DNA from: Amoebidium appalachense
Taxonomy: Eukaryota > Ichthyosporea
Direction of reading: 5' to 3'
NCBI GenBank assembly: GCA_963693365.1
Contig: CAVNZM010000004.1
Location: forward strand, 1,550,001-1,614,000
DNA: 64,000 bases
The position numbers were made by a program, and so were the translations under genes. Under the pieces are notes generated by a model that was not told the origin of the DNA, searched no databases, and saw nothing but the letters and a program-made list of their open reading frames with translations. This document shows, piece by piece, positions 63,451 through 64,000 of the stretch (position 1 is its first letter; every line of letters starts with the position of its first letter).

Positions 63451-63910
63451 AAAAAAAAAAAAAGGCGGTTTACACAAGAACTGCACACCGTCACGTGAGC
63501 ACCATCATTGTTTGGCGACACCATCACCTTTCATAAAGTTCTCAATCTCTCTGCACGCACTGTGCAGATGTGCCCTCTCGTGTGCTTGCACGCTTCCCCA
63601 GCTGCATCTACATGCACACACACACAGGCCGTGTCATGTTCGGCAGGGGAAAAAGAAGGAAAAAAAGAAATAGAACGTGTCAGGAAAAAGTGTCAGTCAA
63701 GAACACAGCTCGATTGCCTTCCTCTTCAATCCTGTTGTCGTTTTTGCTGATTTTCCACCTCACAGACTATCTACGGCCATGCGAATTGCCGGGGTAGCCA
63801 ACAAGACTGTCGACGTAGTGAAGTTTGATGTGGAGGGTGATGAGTGGGCCGTGCTGCTGGATATGGTCCAGTCGGGTGCATTGGACACGGTTAAGTTCCT
63901 GATGTTTGAG
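54744..63910 (+). CDS. GT15 alpha-mannosyltransferase fused to a METTL24-like methyltransferase domain, 3' end missing
   Basis: Twelve exons join in phase with no stop: 54744-55219, 56603-56753, 58058-58134, 58495-58701, 59245-59334, 59888-60044, 60397-60511, 60955-61088, 61565-61650, 61992-62067, 63077-63231 and 63766-63910, giving 623 residues so far. The start is the first in-frame ATG. Residues 28-45 form a signal anchor, so this is a type II Golgi-like protein. Residues 130 to about 424 match the GT15 (Kre2/Mnt1/Ktr) family, which adds alpha-1,2-mannose from GDP-mannose: [31 protein letters not shown] (252-265), HHFWSNFEIGS (331-341) and [19 protein letters not shown] (362-380). The usual EPD-type motif after YYWR is LDSS here. 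Residues 470-623 resemble Methyltransf_22 of METTL24: [23 protein letters not shown] and [14 protein letters not shown] (593-605). The motif I glycine and the acidic residue after beta-2 appear replaced (SFSV, YFNQ), so activity is uncertain. The last donor leads out of the window. Confidence 0.82.
56026..56162. repeat. (CA)n microsatellite
   Basis: About 135 bases of CA in the first intron of the GT15 fusion gene. Confidence 0.95.
56402..56505 (+). repeat. copy of the poly-C-bounded dispersed repeat
   Basis: Starts CTGAGGATGGTCCTGCTTAT and ends CTTCAACACATTCCCC, followed by about 40 C. It lies in the first intron of the GT15 fusion gene, 98 bases before its acceptor. Confidence 0.8.
56874..56932. 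repeat. (GCGG)n tetranucleotide repeat
   Basis: About twelve GGGC/GCGG units with slight decay at the 3' end, in the second intron of the GT15 fusion gene. Confidence 0.95.
57090..57620. mobile_element. possible non-autonomous element in GT15 intron 2
   Basis: This block is free of homopolymers and richer in CG/TCGG words than its surroundings. CTGATTGGTGT at 57178 and its exact reverse complement ACACCAATCAG at 57582 could be ends of an inverted-repeat element. Further CCAATCA words occur inside. No coding frame resembles a transposase, and direct target repeats were not found. Confidence 0.3.
62152..62447. repeat. 148-base direct tandem duplication
   Basis: Two nearly identical units (62152-62299 and 62301-62447) start GCCTATCTATGCTGCATACT and end in CTTATACTGGGC. 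Each carries its own internal poly-C run. Only a few bases differ, so the duplication is recent. It lies in the tenth intron of the GT15 fusion gene. Confidence 0.95.
62598..62707 (+). repeat. best copy of the poly-C-bounded dispersed repeat
   Basis: Runs from CCTGAGGATGGGCTCTGCTT through TTATTATGCATACTCTTTAT and TTGTGTACTTCGTACTTTTT to GACGCATTCAAACCCC, with poly-C on both sides. It is almost identical to the reverse complement of 32318-32432. It lies in the tenth intron of the GT15 fusion gene. Confidence 0.85.
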
Positions 63911-64000
63911 GTCTATATCCCCCCCCCCCCTCCCCTCCCCCCCCCCCCTCCCCCCCCCCCTCCCCCCTCCCCCTCCACACACACATACACACACACACAC

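Noticed and set aside
60955-63910. Methyltransferase-like part as a separate downstream gene
   Set aside because: No start codon or promoter-like gap is seen between the domains, and every exon from 60397 on fits the incoming phase. It remains the main alternative for transcript data to exclude.
54744-64000. Bacterial origin of the mannosyltransferase/methyltransferase region
   Set aside because: The region has twelve spliceosomal exons and a eukaryotic Golgi-type anchor, so it is not a recent bacterial transfer.

Overview
This window is nuclear DNA from an intron-rich eukaryote. Short exons (39-900 bases) with GT/AG borders sit in long introns full of homopolymer C/G runs, (CA)n/(GT)n and (GA)n/(CT)n tracts. 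The gene set is a KCTD-like BTB protein, a SAM-domain membrane protein, a fungal-type GT15 mannosyltransferase, a METTL24-like domain and ThrE/Prm10-type transporters. This suggests a unicellular opisthokont or relative. An ichthyosporean-like holozoan is my best guess, at low confidence. All gene models below were built by hand by matching exon phases. They are predictions without transcript support.

Layout. (1) 315-4400, plus strand: the 3' five exons of a BTB/POZ gene. (2) 7194-14426, plus: eleven exons of a membrane protein with a threonine-rich stalk, an irregular hexapeptide (beta-solenoid-like) region, one membrane helix and a C-terminal SAM domain. Its first exon was not found. (3) 16429-17571, plus: a leucine-rich-repeat gene, apparently intronless, with a C-terminal CxxC...CxxC module. 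(4) 19730-34721, minus: sixteen exons of a ThrE/Prm10-like ten-helix-type transporter with a C-terminal tail of about 700 residues rich in Pro/Ser/Thr (copy A). (5) 37539-53084, minus: a direct duplicate (copy B) that lacks the 5' exon and carries a 2-base frameshift and a lost splice donor, so it is probably decaying. (6) 54744 to beyond the window end, plus: a type II membrane GT15 alpha-mannosyltransferase whose exons run on, in phase, into a METTL24-like methyltransferase domain. This is an unusual fusion.

The rest is introns, simple repeats, minisatellites and a few possible non-autonomous mobile elements. Two patterns cut across genes. Poly-C runs (on the transcript sense strand) lie directly downstream of many 5' splice sites on both strands. 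A roughly 110-base repeat bounded by poly-C recurs in introns of different genes, always in the sense orientation. The genes do not form an evident pathway. The likely shared theme is membrane and secretory-pathway function: a surface receptor-like protein, transporters and Golgi glycosylation.
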